From NCBI GenBank assembly GCA_035758575.1, contig DASTXH010000040.1:1-53426 (forward strand): a stretch of 53,426 bases of DNA, given 5' to 3'. The DNA is from JANWHZ01 sp035758575. GTDB lineage: Bacteria > Patescibacteriota > Saccharimonadia > Saccharimonadales > UBA4665. Below are positions 32,594 to 39,472 of this stretch, piece after piece (the first letter of the stretch is position 1; every line of letters starts with the position of its first letter). The notes below the pieces were generated by a model. The model worked only from the letters and a program-made list of their open reading frames with translations, made no database searches and was not told the DNA's origin. The position numbers and the translations under genes are program-made.

Positions 32594-32806
32594 CCGCTGT
32601 GCCGCCAGGCACAGCGTGCTACTTTTTGCCACTCGCGCAAAAAGTAGCCAAAAATGCTAGGCCGAGCTCCCCCGTCCTCGGGCAGCAGTTGTCGCAGCGA
32701 CAATCGGCCCAACGACTTGGCGGCTTGGCGCCTTCAAACAGAGTTGGGCCGCCGAAGGAAATTGTCGCTGCCACAACAGCTGACGCCGGGTACGCTCCGC
32801 ATGGCC
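32594..32806 (+). repeat. Multi-hairpin intergenic repeat, module B1
   Basis: Elements in order: CGCTGTGCC/GGCACAGCG, CTACTTTTTGC/GCAAAAAGTAG, CCAAAAATGCTAGG box, GCTCCCCCG-CCTCGGGC, a large stem with AGCGACAAT/ATTGTCGCT and the GCCGCCGAAGGAA segment, and CCGCATGGCC. It is nearly identical to A2 except in the inner stem, where CCCAAC pairs with GTTGGG instead of CTCGGGA with TCCCGAG. The 32409-33178 gene-free region is B1, B2 and their flanks. Confidence 0.8.
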
Positions 32807-32853
32807 AACAAGCTGCAAGTGCAGCAATAAATTGCCGATGCATTGGTGGTTAT

Positions 32854-33117
32854 CCGGCATGTGGAACCTTCCCGGCGTGCATGTTCGTGTTCGCTACAAC
32901 TTCCTTTGGCAGCTCGGGATGTCTGAGGCACCAAATTGCCGAGTTCCCGAGCTGGTTGTAGCGAGCATCAACTTGCACCCGAGAGGGTGGAGCTAGCCTT
33001 GATCTTTTGGATACTTTTGCATCAAGGCAAAAGTATCTGGCCGGTTCCCGCCAAAGGGAACAAGACAGAAGAATCAGCAAAGACAACAGGAGCACGCTGT
33101 ACCTGACGGCACAGCGG
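32854..33117 (-). repeat. Multi-hairpin intergenic repeat, module B2
   Basis: On the minus strand it runs CGCTGTGCC-like end, GTTCCC/GGGAAC hairpin, ATACTTTTGC/GCAAAAGTAT, CCAAAAGATCAAGG, TAGCTCCACC, then a large stem GTTCGCTACAAC-like against GTTGTAGCGAAC-like arms with inner AGCTCGGGA/TCCCGAGCT. It is nearly identical to A1, but the second hairpin has changed on both sides (TTTTCT/AGAAAA in A1, TTTTGC/GCAAAA here), so pairing is kept. Confidence 0.8.
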
Positions 33118-33178
33118 AAGGTGTGGTTATGAAAAAGCTGGGAAAGGTCTACTGAAAAGCATCCGTTGGCAACAGCCA

Positions 33179-34552
33179 CTAGGGCCAAAGCGACCAAATA
33201 GCAGCCACACCGGAGGCGGCCATCAACACCGTAGCAATCCAGCCGATGGCTTTGGTAGCGGGGCCATTGGCCCACTCCTTCATAATGCGCTTGTTGCTGG
33301 CAATGAGCACGATCTGTACCAATATTATGGGCGCTACGATGCCGTTTAGGACGGCGGAATAAATGAGGGCTTTTATGGGGTTCAAGCCGATAAAGTTCAG
33401 CCCCAGGCCCACCAGCATGGAGATAATAATAACACCGTAGAAAGCGTAGCCCTGGCGGAGCTTGTTATTGAGTCCCTGGCGCTTGCCCAGGCTTTCGCTG
33501 ATAGCGTACGCGCTGGAACCGGCAAGCACCGGTATAGCCAACAACCCCATGCCGAAGATACCTACCGCAAACAACAGGCTGGCATTAGCACCAGCGAATG
33601 GTTTTAGCGCCGCAGCTGCCTGCGCAGCAGTGTTGATGTTGGTCACGCCGTGCACAAACAGCGTACTTGCACAGGCAGCAATGATGAAAAACATCACGAT
33701 ATTCGAGAAAAACATGCCCACCCACACGTCTATACGCATTTTCTTTACCTGGATAGGGTTTGAACCCTGGCGCTGTTTCAGCGTAGTTTGCCCGGCAGCA
33801 ATCTCTTCCTCGACTTCCTGCGATGTCTGCCAGAAGAACAGATACGGCGTGATGGTGGTTCCCAGCACGGCACAGATCAACAGCAGGCTGTCCTTGGTAA
33901 ACGAAACGTGCGGCACCACTGCGTTGAGAAATACCGCATGCCAGTCAGGGCGGGCAAGCAGCGCCGACAAGATATAGGCGAATAAAACGAGCGCCAACCA
34001 CTTCAGATAGCGCGCGTAGGTGGCATACGGGGTAAAAATCTGCAGGAACAAGATGATAAGCGTCATGCCGATAACGATAACCGTAAAGTCCAGCCGCGGC
34101 AGCACTAGCTGGGCGGCATTAGCAATAGCGCCAATGTCCGCGCCGATGTTGAACGTATTGGCCGCAAATAGGAACAATGTGCTAAAGTACAGTACCCGCT
34201 TGCCGAAATGCGTACGGATACTGCCGGCCAATCCGCGCCCCGTTACCAGGCCGATGCGGGCGCACATCTCCTGTATCACCGCCATCAAGGGGAAGGTGAA
34301 GGCCGATAGCCACAGCAGGCCGAAGCCGTGCTGTGCGCCAGCCTGCGAATAGGTTGCTATACCCGATGGGTCGTCATCTGATGCGCCAGTAGTCAGGCCG
34401 GGCCCCAGCATGTACCAAAAATTGCGCGCCTGTTTCAGCGGCGCATGACCGTTCATGGGCAGGGTCTTGGCAATCTTCTTGCCGCCCTCTATACCAAGGT
34501 CAAGGGCTTCCGCAGGAGCCTCGATGGTTTTTTCGAACAGGCTTTTGGTCAT
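33179..34552 (-). CDS. NRAMP-family transporter, atypical metal site
   Basis: A 457-residue membrane protein with about eleven TM helices. The TM1 region is GPGLTTGASDDDPSGIATYS; the canonical NRAMP motif is DPGN, so the Asn ligand is replaced (DPSG). The TM6 region is GTTITPYLFFWQTSQEVEEE, in place of the usual MPH. Both changes hit residues that bind Mn/Fe in classic MntH, so the substrate may differ (Mg or another ion). A cytoplasmic N terminus of about 45 residues is charged. No partner gene. Confidence 0.85.
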   Translation of the reverse strand: MTKSLFEKTIEAPAEALDLGIEGGKKIAKTLPMNGHAPLKQARNFWYMLGPGLTTGASDDDPSGIATYSQAGAQHGFGLLWLSAFTFPLMAVIQEMCARIGLVTGRGLAGSIRTHFGKRVLYFSTLFLFAANTFNIGADIGAIANAAQLVLPRLDFTVIVIGMTLIILFLQIFTPYATYARYLKWLALVLFAYILSALLARPDWHAVFLNAVVPHVSFTKDSLLLICAVLGTTITPYLFFWQTSQEVEEEIAAGQTTLKQRQGSNPIQVKKMRIDVWVGMFFSNIVMFFIIAACASTLFVHGVTNINTAAQAAAALKPFAGANASLLFAVGIFGMGLLAIPVLAGSSAYAISESLGKRQGLNNKLRQGYAFYGVIIISMLVGLGLNFIGLNPIKALIYSAVLNGIVAPIILVQIVLIASNKRIMKEWANGPATKAIGWIATVLMAASGVAAIWSLWP

Positions 34553-34647
34553 TTAGTTGTTGCTACTACAAATTGCTTACTGTTACTATAAAGGGTTTCG
34601 CAGCAACCCACAAGCAGGCATGCTTGCACCCGCCGCCCGTATGTCTT

Positions 34648-35895
34648 TTATTCGTTGCGCAAGGCGGCAATGGGCTCTTTGCGCGCCGCCTTCAGCGCTG
34701 GCACCGACCCGAACAGCATGCCCGTTGCCACCGATACGCCCAGTGCAATCAGCGCCACCTGCCACGTTATGCCCGGCGTCAGGCTGGTCAACAGCCACAG
34801 CACGCCCTCTACCGCAAACGCCAGAATAATGCCGATACAGCCGCCGGCAGCACTCAGCACTGCAGCCTCCGCCAAGAACTGCATCACAATCTGCCGGTTC
34901 GTGGCACCCAACGCCTTGCGGATGCCCACCTCGTGCATGCGCTCCGTCACCGACACCAGCATTACATTCATAATGCCCACACCACCCACCAGCAGGGCAA
35001 TGCCAGCCACGCCGGCGATAAATACCGTCAGCAGGTGTAGAATCTGGCTGGTTGCAGCCAACGTCTGGTCTTGTTTCAGAACGGAAAAGTCGTTGTTGCC
35101 GCCGTGCGCCGCCGATAGCCGGCCCTGTACGCCCGCAACCACGGCGTCCGTCTTTGCGGGGTCGCCCGCACGCGCCAAAACCTCATACACCGGCGAGTTG
35201 TCGTTGGTAATTGCCTCGGCACTGGCAACAGAGATAAACACCGCGTGGTTAAAATCGGCATCAGCAGAAAACGGCGTGGTTTGAAAATCGTTCAGGATAC
35301 CAGCCACGATGAACTGGTGGCCCAAAATAGACAGCGTTTGGCCAAGCGGCACGTGCTCGTCGAACAAGGCTTGTGCGGCGGCAGACCCTAGTACTACCTT
35401 GTCTACCGCTGTACCGTCGTCAGAGAAGAACGAGCCATAGGCCAGACTTTGGTGCAGCATAGCGGGAAATTGGGCATTCGTACCGATTACCAGCAAATTG
35501 TACGCGCCCGAACGCTCGCTGGAGGTAACGCCGCCATTTACTAGGCTCAATGGGGCAGCGCCGGCCACGCCCGAGGTGGCCGCCACCGTGGCCGCATCCT
35601 TCAGCGTCAGTGACCCGCCCATGTGCAGCCCCAAATCTGCCAGGCCGGTACCCGAGCCCAACACGCCGGCAGTTTTGCCGCTGAACAGCTGGCCCGGTCG
35701 CACCGTTATAAGATCTTTGCCCAGATGGTCGGTCTGTGCGCTGACCTGGTGTTTGATACCCTCGCCAATACCCACTACCAGCACGACCGACGACACACCG
35801 ATGATAATGCCCAGCATGGTCAAAAAACTGCGCATTTTATTGCGGCGCAGATTGCGCACAGCAGTACGGATATTGCCGCTCACCAGTACACCCAT
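34648..35895 (-). CDS. MacB-type ABC transporter permease
   Basis: A 415-residue protein. Layout: cytoplasmic start (RTAVRNLRRNKMRSFLTMLG), TM1 (about 25-45, GIIIGVSSVVLVVGIGEG), a large periplasmic-type MacB domain (about 50-280), then three TM helices in the FtsX-like C-terminal domain (about 290-400, with MLVSVTERMHEVGIRKALGA). It overlaps the ATPase gene by one base. Such pairs export peptides or pull lipoproteins; without a MacA gene here the substrate is unknown. Confidence 0.93.
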   Translation of the reverse strand: MGVLVSGNIRTAVRNLRRNKMRSFLTMLGIIIGVSSVVLVVGIGEGIKHQVSAQTDHLGKDLITVRPGQLFSGKTAGVLGSGTGLADLGLHMGGSLTLKDAATVAATSGVAGAAPLSLVNGGVTSSERSGAYNLLVIGTNAQFPAMLHQSLAYGSFFSDDGTAVDKVVLGSAAAQALFDEHVPLGQTLSILGHQFIVAGILNDFQTTPFSADADFNHAVFISVASAEAITNDNSPVYEVLARAGDPAKTDAVVAGVQGRLSAAHGGNNDFSVLKQDQTLAATSQILHLLTVFIAGVAGIALLVGGVGIMNVMLVSVTERMHEVGIRKALGATNRQIVMQFLAEAAVLSAAGGCIGIILAFAVEGVLWLLTSLTPGITWQVALIALGVSVATGMLFGSVPALKAARKEPIAALRNE

Positions 35896-36767
35896 TACAC
35901 CCGCGCCTTTCGTTTGCGCTTGCCGGTTTTGCGCCGGGTACGCGTCTTGGCAGGCTGCGACGCCTTGCGCGGCGTTTCATCTTGCGGGATGGCGTCCATC
36001 AGTGCCGACACGCCGGCCACATCATCCTCGGCCGTTTTCTTGGGTACCAGCATGGTGCTGCGTACTATGTCGGCCATATGGCCGATGGCCGTTTGCTCGT
36101 CTGCTACAATCGCGCCGTCACGCATATAAATGACGCGGCTGGCGTAGCGCGTCAGCTCGGGGTTGTGCGTCACAAATAACACTGTATTTCCCATCTTGTG
36201 GATTTCGCTCAGCAGCTCCATCACCAAGCGCGAACTATTAGTGTCCAGGTTGCCCGTGGGTTCATCGGCAATGATAAGCTTCGGATTGTTTACCAACGCA
36301 CGGGCGATAGCCGCGCATTGCACCTGGCCGCCGCTCAGCTGTGCGGGCAAAAAATACTCGCGCGTTTTCATGCCCACACGTTCCAGAATGGCACTGGCGG
36401 TCTTCAGCCGGCGCACCATCGGCACGCCTTTGTACAAAAGGGGCAAGGCAACATTCTCCAACACCGTCATGCGGGGAATAAGGTTGTACGACTGAAATAT
36501 AAAGCCGATGGTATCCCGGCGGATTTTGGATGCCTGGTTGGGCCGCAGGCGCGACACGTGCTTGCCGTGCAAACGGTAATCGCCGTGCGTGGGGCGGTCA
36601 AGCAGGCCAATGATATGCATCAGCGTACTTTTGCCGCAACCGCTGGGGCCCATGATTGCCACAAACTCGCCTTCTTCTACTGTAAGGTCTACTTCGTCCA
36701 ATGCCAGTGTCGTGGCATCGCCAAATCCGTACAGCTTGCTGGCTTGTTGTAGTTCTATGATGGGCAT
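35895..36767 (-). CDS. MacB/LolD-type ABC transporter ATPase
   Basis: A 290-residue ATPase. Walker A is GPSGCGKST (about 40-48), the Q loop is FIFQSYNLIPRMT, the signature is LSGGQVQCAAIARAL (usual LSGGQQQR, so QVQC is unusual), Walker B is LIIADEPTGNLD, and the H loop is VTHNPEL. The C-terminal 60 residues are an added basic tail ending KTGKRKRKARV. First gene of the exporter operon, start just after a GGAG site. Confidence 0.95.
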   Translation of the reverse strand: MPIIELQQASKLYGFGDATTLALDEVDLTVEEGEFVAIMGPSGCGKSTLMHIIGLLDRPTHGDYRLHGKHVSRLRPNQASKIRRDTIGFIFQSYNLIPRMTVLENVALPLLYKGVPMVRRLKTASAILERVGMKTREYFLPAQLSGGQVQCAAIARALVNNPKLIIADEPTGNLDTNSSRLVMELLSEIHKMGNTVLFVTHNPELTRYASRVIYMRDGAIVADEQTAIGHMADIVRSTMLVPKKTAEDDVAGVSALMDAIPQDETPRKASQPAKTRTRRKTGKRKRKARV

Positions 36768-36902
36768 TACTCCTTAGTTTAGACGCATAACGCATACCCC
36801 GGCAAGGTGTTATGCCACATTTTCACAACGTTTTAGCCACAACATGGCTCACTAGTGCTCAAAATTGCTCAAATACTGTATACTATGCCCGTAGCATCAT
36901 CT

Positions 36903-36992
36903 GGAGAGATGCAAGAGTGGTTGAATTGGCACGCCTGGAACGCGTGTATGGCCGCAAGGTCATCCAGGGTTCGAATCCCTGTCTCTCCGCCA
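36903..36992 (+). tRNA. tRNA-Ser (GGA)
   Basis: A 90-base type II tRNA: acceptor GGAGAGA/TCTCTCC, G discriminator and encoded CCA. Anticodon arm CACGC-CTGGAAC-GCGTG gives anticodon GGA. The variable arm contains GGCCGCAAGGTC. T-arm CAGGG-TTCGAAT-CCCTG. A TATACT box near 36889 is the likely -10. Confidence 0.97.
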
Positions 36993-37029
36993 TAGTAAAA
37001 TGCCTCATCTCTGATGGGGTATTTTACTA
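36993..37029 (+). terminator. Terminator-like hairpin directly after tRNA-Ser
   Basis: TAGTAAAAT pairs with ATTTTACTA, and CCTCATC with GATGGGG inside. It starts on the base after CCA and ends the tRNA transcript. Confidence 0.75.
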
Positions 37030-37046
37030 CGCGACAAGCGGGGATC

Positions 37047-37272
37047 CGAACCCGAAGGGTTCGGCGCAGTGGCCGCGGAAGATAGAACGTGGGCACATGT
37101 TCTATCTGAGCAGCCACGGAGAAGCGCGAGCTAAAGGCTCGCGCGCTATCCCTGTCTCGCCATTGTCCAGCGATTAGGCGCAGTCGACCAGGGAGGGTGA
37201 GCGAAGCGAAGCTTGAATCCCCGTCTCTTAGCCACAGTAAAACACCCTGTTGAACCGGGGTATTTTAATATG
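37047..37272 (+). repeat. Hairpins and two degenerate copies of tRNA-Ser 3' end
   Basis: Three hairpins: CGAACCC/GGGTTCG (37047-37063), AGATAGAAC/GTTCTATCT (37080-37107) and GCGCGAGC/GCTCGCGC (37124-37144). Then ATCCCTGTCTCGCCA (about 37148-37162) and TTGAATCCCCGTCTCTTAGCC (about 37213-37233) resemble the tRNA-Ser 3' end. The second is followed by AGTAAAACACCC...GGGGTATTTTA, a copy of the terminator after the real tRNA. This fits scars of old integration events. No gene is seen between 36993 and 37323. Confidence 0.6.
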
Positions 37273-37323
37273 TAGAAGGAGGGGAGTACGAGCCACCCGG
37301 ACGCAACACTCTCCGAATTGAAA

Positions 37324-37887
37324 TTATCCGTTCTCTTTATTGATCTCGTCTTCAATGAGATCGCGCAGAATGCGCGACTTGGTCTTGCCCGTCTTAAATG
37401 ATGCCCACCGAATGTAGTTGTAAATCTGCCGGTCGATGAAGAAGTTAAACCGCAAATCTTTCGCCTGCACGTCATTATCTTCCAGGAACTGCTGGATTAT
37501 TTTGTCAAGGTTTTCGTTAGTATATTCACGAAAACGAACCAAAGCGCTATCCAGACCACGAACCAGCGAATCGTTATCAACCCCTTCTCGCGAGAGAAGC
37601 AGAATCGGCTTCTTTTGCTGCACGGCTACTGCTACCTGGTATCCAATACCAAAGCTACTGCGCGTGACTTCTGCAATAAAGACGTCCGCCTTGGCAAGCT
37701 CATCCATGCTCTCGCGGTATGCCGTCGCAAGGTCGCGCCTTGTACCGTCAGTAGTAAGTTCTGTATGTGCCGGAGTAATCCAGTCATAGACGAGTGTATG
37801 GTGCTTTTTAATACTTTTAATGATATTCCGAAGTAATTCGATATCATCGACAAGCAACACCTTAGATGTTGAAAAATGTACCAACAT
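37324..37887 (-). CDS. DNPH1/nucleoside deoxyribosyltransferase-like protein with C-terminal extension
   Basis: A 187-residue protein. The first ~130 residues resemble the nucleoside 2-deoxyribosyltransferase / DNPH1 fold: ADVFIAEVTRSSFGIGYQVA, then QKKPILLLSREG. In active relatives the segment is GVGYE with a catalytic Glu; here it is GIGYQ. The C-terminal ~55 residues (RFNFFIDRQIYNYIRW, KTGKTKSRILRDLIEDEI) look like a ribbon-helix-helix domain. It may be a ligand-sensing regulator instead of an enzyme. It lies divergent from folE. Confidence 0.6.
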   Translation of the reverse strand: MLVHFSTSKVLLVDDIELLRNIIKSIKKHHTLVYDWITPAHTELTTDGTRRDLATAYRESMDELAKADVFIAEVTRSSFGIGYQVAVAVQQKKPILLLSREGVDNDSLVRGLDSALVRFREYTNENLDKIIQQFLEDNDVQAKDLRFNFFIDRQIYNYIRWASFKTGKTKSRILRDLIEDEINKENG

Positions 37888-38019
37888 ATCTGGCTAATAT
37901 ACAGCTGCCGTCGTTAAAAATCCAGCTAAAGTGATGTATATTTCTTGTCACGCAATACCAAATGTACTATTATTATCGCTTGATTGATAAAAATTGTGCG
38001 TAACTATGTGTAGGTAACG

Positions 38020-38574
38020 ATGGATAAAGAAGCTACAGCTATTTTGGTGCAGAAATTATTGACCGCACTCGGTGAAGACGCAAACCGCGAAGGTCTTAAA
38101 AAAACACCCGACCGTGTAGTGCGGGCGTACGAGGAAATACTAAACGGATATGGACGCACATTCGAAAACGAAGTAACAGTCTTTACGAATACGCATAAAT
38201 ACGATGACATAATCTACTCGGGCAGCATCCGGTTCTTTTCTACTTGCGAACACCACCTTTTACCCTTCTTTGGAACAGCCCATATCGCATACATACCCAG
38301 CGAACAAATAATTGGCCTAAGCAAGCTCTCGCGAGTCGTAGACATCTATGCCAGACGACTGCAAGACCAAGAACGAATCACGATGCAAGTTGCTAGCGAA
38401 CTCGAAAAACATCTAAAGCCAAAAGGTACAGCCGTTCTTTTAGAAGCCCAACATCTCTGCAATATGGCACGAGGCGTGAAACAATTCGATTCCAACATGA
38501 AGACTATGACATTTACCGGAATATTCAAGCAAAAACAAGAACTCTGTGACCGATTCTTCCGCCTCATCGGATAG
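38020..38574 (+). CDS. folE: GTP cyclohydrolase I
   Basis: A 184-residue type I enzyme making 7,8-dihydroneopterin triphosphate from GTP, the first step towards folate, biopterin or queuosine. Motifs: GLKKTPDRVVRAYEEIL, SIRFFSTCEHHLLPFFGTAH (Cys and His zinc ligands), GLSKLSRVVDIYARRLQDQE, and EAQHLCNMARGVKQ with the third ligand Cys. No other folate gene is near. The upstream gap shows no riboswitch I can recognise. Confidence 0.96.
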   Translation: MDKEATAILVQKLLTALGEDANREGLKKTPDRVVRAYEEILNGYGRTFENEVTVFTNTHKYDDIIYSGSIRFFSTCEHHLLPFFGTAHIAYIPSEQIIGLSKLSRVVDIYARRLQDQERITMQVASELEKHLKPKGTAVLLEAQHLCNMARGVKQFDSNMKTMTFTGIFKQKQELCDRFFRLIG

Positions 38575-38742
38575 GTTATATTTGACACATCTTTCTGGTT
38601 TTTACGGCCGGAAAACCGAACGATAGGGAGCAGCCTATGGGATGTATTCCACTAAGCGAAAGGCCTAGCGCTCAATACGTCGTTAGTTAAAATCTCAGGC
38701 TGCGCATTACGGCTTGGCAGTTTATCTATAACGTACTAATAT

Positions 38743-38764
38743 ACGTATATATGTGTATATACGT
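38743..38764. promoter_or_regulatory. Inverted repeat upstream of small gene
   Basis: ACGTATAT and ATATACGT are perfect 8-bp arms around ATGTGT, 36 bases before the ATG at 38801. It is operator-like. Nothing else is visible between 38575 and 38742 besides a weak hairpin near 38600. Confidence 0.4.
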
Positions 38765-38800
38765 TGCAGAATGTATAGCAACAACAACTAAGGAGTGGCC

Positions 38801-39067
38801 ATGAACGCAGGCATTATAGAACTAACCGGCACAGGGCGAATCTTCAAGAAGTTTATCGGCAAGGTAGAGGTGCGGCCCAACGGACAATCCCGGCTAAGTC
38901 TAGACGCCAGCAAGGGTATTTGTATCGAATTCAGCCCCGCATTACCTAACAACGACGCAGTGCAGATACAGCTGACAGAAGCCGGTGACGCTAAGAAGCG
39001 TCATTTTGTTTTATCTATGGTCAGCCGTTGCTCCAAGCCGTTCAGTGCCGAAGTGTGGCAAATGTAG
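38801..39067 (+). CDS. Small hypothetical protein
   Basis: An 88-residue protein starting MNAGIIELTGTGRIFKKF, with GGAG five bases before the ATG. The sequence is beta-rich (KVEVRPNGQSRLSLD, then VQIQLTEAGDAKKRHFVLS). No TM or signal. No family is recognised. Confidence 0.6.
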   Translation: MNAGIIELTGTGRIFKKFIGKVEVRPNGQSRLSLDASKGICIEFSPALPNNDAVQIQLTEAGDAKKRHFVLSMVSRCSKPFSAEVWQM

Positions 39068-39100
39068 CCGCCTAATAGGTATCGCGGGCGCGCAAAATGG

Positions 39101-39106
39101 TACAAT
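39101..39106 (+). promoter_or_regulatory. -10 box of the Clp-like operon
   Basis: TACAAT ends 6 bases before the ATG at 39113. There is no Shine-Dalgarno. Confidence 0.45.
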
Positions 39107-39112
39107 AACGAC

Positions 39113-39472
39113 ATGCTAGCGCTACAGATGTTTGTTTGGTGGTACGGCCAGGGCTGGAAGGCGGCCGCCAAGAGCATCGGCCACGGCGTGGGCGGCATTT
39201 CCCGATTATTCTCCATTCCTATTCTGGTGCGCACGCTGTTCGCACCCTGGAAGCGTATTATCTCGTACCCCGGCGCCAGTCTGGATGCTAAGCTGCGTGC
39301 GTATGGCGACAACATCGTTAGCCGGGCAGTGGGCTTTACGGTGCGCTTCATGGTACTGCTAACAGCGTTGGCCACCAGCACCGTTGTCGCCGTGGGCGGC
39401 ATTATCGGATGCGTGGTATGGCCGCTGGTACCGCCCGCAGCAGTGGTATTGGTAGTGTGGAGCTTCCGGTAA
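39113..39472 (+). CDS. Membrane protein coupled to Clp-like ATPase
   Basis: A 119-residue protein. A short amphipathic start (QMFVWWYGQGWKAAAKSIG) is followed by a loop with RTLFAPWKRIISYPG and two TM helices (about 70-90 and 94-115). The RTLFAPWKR segment is the most distinctive part. The stop overlaps the ATPase start (TAATG). It probably forms a membrane complex with the ATPase. Confidence 0.75.
   Translation: MLALQMFVWWYGQGWKAAAKSIGHGVGGISRLFSIPILVRTLFAPWKRIISYPGASLDAKLRAYGDNIVSRAVGFTVRFMVLLTALATSTVVAVGGIIGCVVWPLVPPAAVVLVVWSFR

Noticed and set aside
32421..33275. ORFs of 66-168 aa in the 32.4-33.3 kb gap
   Set aside because: Same reason: translations of repeat modules B1 and B2; no family, no ribosome sites.
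34655..35284. Plus-strand ORF (209 aa) over the MacB-type permease
   Set aside because: Antisense to a conserved permease; composition is typical of a shadow frame.
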